Shown: in pieces, positions 61,593-64,000 of the stretch
Layout: each line of letters opens with the position of its first letter
Position numbering within the stretch: position 1 is the first letter of the stretch
Assembly: GCF_013823965.1 (NCBI RefSeq)
Contig: NZ_PNNA01000108.1
Coordinates: 22,391 to 86,390 of the forward strand
Length of the DNA: 64,000 nucleotides
Direction: 5' to 3'
DNA from: Flavobacterium sp.
GTDB lineage: Bacteria; Bacteroidota; Bacteroidia; Flavobacteriales; Flavobacteriaceae
Program-made: the position numbers and the translations under genes
Notes under the pieces: generated by a model
The model's database searches: none
Told to the model about the DNA's origin: nothing
The model's input: only the letters and a program-made list of their open reading frames with translations

Positions 61593-63734
61593 ATGAAATT
61601 TTTAAAATTAGCCTTATTATTATTTGTCATTCAAACACAAGCCCAGCAAGGCGGCATGTGGATTCCTTCGCTTTTAAAAGGAATGAATGAAAAAGAAATG
61701 AAAAACTTGGGCATGAAAATGTCGGTAAAAGATATTTACGACGTGAATCATTCGAGTTTGAAAGATGCTGTTCCCCATTTTAACGGAGGTTGTACCTCGG
61801 AAGTGATTTCTCCAAAAGGATTGATTTTGACCAATCATCATTGCGGATATTCACAGATTCAATCGCATTCCAGCGTAGAGCACGATTATCTGGCAGATGG
61901 ATTTTGGGCTTATAAAATGGAAGACGAATTGCCAAACGAAGGACTGACCGTCACTTTTATGGTAAAAATCGAAGATGTAACCGCACTGGTTTTAGAAGGA
62001 ACCACTTCACTTACAAACGAAGCGGAAAAACAAAAGAAAATTCAAGAAAACATAACTGCCTTGACTAATTCTTTACCCAAGGAAAATTGGCAGGAAAATA
62101 AAATTCGCACTTTTTTTGAAGGCAATCAATACATGCTTTTCGTAACAGAAACTTTTAAAGATGTCCGTTTGGTGGGTGCTCCGCCTACATCTATTGGAAA
62201 ATTTGGTTCTGATACGGACAATTGGGTTTGGCCACGCCACACTGGAGATTTTTCTTTATTCCGAATTTATGCCGACAAAAACAATCGTCCAGCAGCTTAT
62301 TCGAAAGACAACGTTCCTTACACTCCAAAACATTTCTTGCCCATTTCCCTTGATGGCGTAACCGACGATGATTTCACAATGGTTTTTGGTTATCCAGGAA
62401 AAACAAACGAATATTTGCCCGCAGTTGCGATTGAACAAATTGTAAACGAGTTGAATCCTGCAAAAATCGAAATTAGGGACAAAGCTTTGAAAGTTGCCGA
62501 CGGTTTTATGCGAAAAGACAACGCCATAAAAATTCAATATGCCGCTAAATATGCCAAAATTGCCAATTATTGGAAAAAATGGATTGGCGAAACCCAAGGA
62601 TTGAAAAAATCAAATGCCGTTGTCCTGAAAAAAGAATCTGAAAAAGTTTTTCAGCAAAAAATTAGTAAAGCTGGCAAAGAAAAAGAATACGGAACACTAT
62701 TAGCCGATTTTAAAAAAAACTATGCAGAAATAGCACCATATGCCTCTGCCAAAGATTATTTCACGGAAGTGGTAATCCTCAATACCGAATTGTTGAGTAT
62801 TGGATACAAACTCTATCAATTGGAACAAGTGTTCAAAACAAAAGGAGAACAATCGTTCACGGACAGAAAAAACAATTTAATAACCGGACAAGAAAGTTTC
62901 TATAAAAATTTTAATGCCGCTGTCGATCAAAATGTTTTTGAAGAGTTGATCGAATTATACGCCACTAAATCGCCAAAACAATTTTTACCCCAAAGTTTGG
63001 TAAATGCCAATGCCAAAACTTTGGCTTCAGAGATTTATTCCAATTCCAAACTAAAAAATTACGCTGGATTAAAAGAATTACTGACCGGTGATGCCCAAAC
63101 GGTTTTAGCAAATTTGAACAATGACAAAGGATTTCAACTGGTAAAAGAACTGGCGGATAAATACTCGACAGAAGTGACACCAAAATATGATGAAATCAAT
63201 TTGAGAATTACAGCTTTGCAACGCACTTACATGAAAGCGCAATTGGAATTAAACAAAGAACGCCGAATTTTTCCAGACGCCAATAGCACTTTAAGAATTA
63301 CTTATGGCAAAGTGAAAGGATACGAACCTAAAGACGCAACGATTTATACATCCAAAAGCTATTTAGACGGCGTAATGGAAAAATACATTCCGGGTGATTA
63401 TGAATTTGACGTTCCGGCAAAATTAATTGATTTATACAAGACCAAAGATTATGGCATCTATGGTGAAAATGGTAAAATGCCGGTTTGTTTTATTGGCACA
63501 AATCACACTACTGGAGGCAATTCAGGAAGTCCGGCGATCGACGCTAAGGGCAACTTGATTGGACTCAATTTTGACAGGGTTTGGGAAGGAACCATGAGTG
63601 ACATTTACTATGACCCAAGTATTTGTAGAAATATCATGGTAGATGTGCGATACATTCTATTTATCATGGATAAATATGCTGGAGCAAAAAACCTGATAGA
63701 AGAACTGAAATTAGTTCACCCGAAGAAAAAGTAA
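61593..63734 (+). CDS. S46-family dipeptidyl-peptidase, DPP11-like
   Basis: A 713-residue secreted or periplasmic serine exopeptidase releasing dipeptides from peptide N-termini. Signal peptide MKFLKLALLLFVIQTQA; catalytic His in ILTNHHCGY (82/83); nucleophile S644 in GGNSGSPAID. Eighteen residues after the serine is R662 (LNFDRVWEG). In P. gingivalis the same +18 position is Arg673 in DPP11 (prefers acidic P1) and Gly in DPP7 (hydrophobic P1), so Asp/Glu preference is likely. No C-terminal sorting domain seen. Confidence 0.92.
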   Translation: MKFLKLALLLFVIQTQAQQGGMWIPSLLKGMNEKEMKNLGMKMSVKDIYDVNHSSLKDAVPHFNGGCTSEVISPKGLILTNHHCGYSQIQSHSSVEHDYLADGFWAYKMEDELPNEGLTVTFMVKIEDVTALVLEGTTSLTNEAEKQKKIQENITALTNSLPKENWQENKIRTFFEGNQYMLFVTETFKDVRLVGAPPTSIGKFGSDTDNWVWPRHTGDFSLFRIYADKNNRPAAYSKDNVPYTPKHFLPISLDGVTDDDFTMVFGYPGKTNEYLPAVAIEQIVNELNPAKIEIRDKALKVADGFMRKDNAIKIQYAAKYAKIANYWKKWIGETQGLKKSNAVVLKKESEKVFQQKISKAGKEKEYGTLLADFKKNYAEIAPYASAKDYFTEVVILNTELLSIGYKLYQLEQVFKTKGEQSFTDRKNNLITGQESFYKNFNAAVDQNVFEELIELYATKSPKQFLPQSLVNANAKTLASEIYSNSKLKNYAGLKELLTGDAQTVLANLNNDKGFQLVKELADKYSTEVTPKYDEINLRITALQRTYMKAQLELNKERRIFPDANSTLRITYGKVKGYEPKDATIYTSKSYLDGVMEKYIPGDYEFDVPAKLIDLYKTKDYGIYGENGKMPVCFIGTNHTTGGNSGSPAIDAKGNLIGLNFDRVWEGTMSDIYYDPSICRNIMVDVRYILFIMDKYAGAKNLIEELKLVHPKKK

Positions 63735-63917
63735 CTAATTGAAAATGAATTATCTATATAAAAAATAGTTAAAAATAAAACGTTTGACAAGAAAGTCAGA
63801 TATTTATTAAATTTTTGGATTTAATGAGACCATAATTGTAATTTGCCCTTTCGTCGACAAATGAATATTATTTTTCAAAAAAAATATAAAAAAATATTTT
63901 ACCTATTAAAAAATTTA

Positions 63918-63925
63918 TATCTTTG
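63918..63925 (+). promoter_or_regulatory. -7 promoter box for the last gene
   Basis: TATCTTTG lies 37 nt before the ATG at 63963. Confidence 0.55.
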
Positions 63926-63962
63926 CCCCGAATTAATAATTAACCTTTTATAATTAAGTAAG

Positions 63963-64000
63963 ATGAAAAAAGTATTTTTAAGTTTAGCCGTTGTTGCTGT
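63963..64000 (+). CDS. Start of an exported protein (3' end outside window)
   Basis: Only 12 full codons are present: MKKVFLSLAVVA, a typical signal-peptide start. Family cannot be told. The 228-bp gap before it holds only the promoter box. Confidence 0.6.
   Translation, partial: MKKVFLSLAVVA

Noticed and set aside
63735..63962. Possible hairpin TAACTA...TAGTTA after the S46 peptidase gene
   Set aside because: The arms are six bases and AT-only with a 28-nt loop, too weak for a terminator call.

Overview
This 64 kb window looks like chromosomal DNA of a Flavobacterium-type member of the Bacteroidota. The sequence is AT-rich, genes lack Shine-Dalgarno leaders, and many starts are preceded by the Bacteroidota -7 promoter box TAnnTTTG, sometimes with a TTG about 19-22 bp upstream. 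Lineage-typical families include a DUF5103 type IX secretion plug protein, an S46 dipeptidyl-peptidase, DUF5916 outer-membrane proteins, DUF6702, DUF6370, and a DnaG primase lacking its zinc ligands. No prophage, insertion sequence, CRISPR array or rRNA operon was found.

Layout. 1-3.3 kb: the 3' end of nadE, a NarL-type regulator and dnaG. 3.4-12.3 kb: a two-component signalling island with a six-PAS cytosolic kinase and CheY-like partner, a REC-AraC regulator, a GAF-PAS kinase, and a REC-kinase fusion whose phospho-acceptor histidine is replaced by Gln. 12.5-17.9 kb: an aromatic amino acid catabolic operon (hpd, aromatic amino acid hydroxylase, hmgA, a Glu/Leu/Phe/Val dehydrogenase). 17.9-20.3 kb: an ECF sigma factor, a likely anti-sigma factor and an outer-membrane protein. 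20.4-25.3 kb: polyprenyl diphosphate synthase, rlmN, a toxin-antitoxin pair, an O-methyltransferase, a PAP2 phosphatase and tatA. 25.3-30.4 kb: an M1 aminopeptidase and an envelope operon with three related secreted proteins. 30.5-39.4 kb: dipeptidase E, tRNA-Gly, two L,D-transpeptidases and two tandem DUF5916 proteins.

39.6-51.2 kb is mostly housekeeping: gpmI, a CoA-transferase, map, two methyltransferase genes including rsmG, the T9SS plug protein, apaG, pruA, a fatty acid desaturase and an aspartate-type aminotransferase. 51.4-56.3 kb holds an RlhA-like U32 protein, a Crp/Fnr regulator and a pirin/GNAT/iron-sulfur/YceI group. The two promoters of that group share a nearly identical upstream element. 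56.4-64 kb holds fabD, a second toxin-antitoxin pair bracketed by inverted repeats, galE, a sugar aminotransferase, kdtA, a DPP11-like S46 peptidase and the first codons of a further gene.

The points most worth following are the shared operator-like element near the Crp/Fnr gene, the histidine-less REC-kinase fusion, the hydroxylase with a large insertion and C-terminal extension, and the inverted repeats around the second toxin-antitoxin pair. All function calls come from reading motifs and family resemblance; no database search was run.
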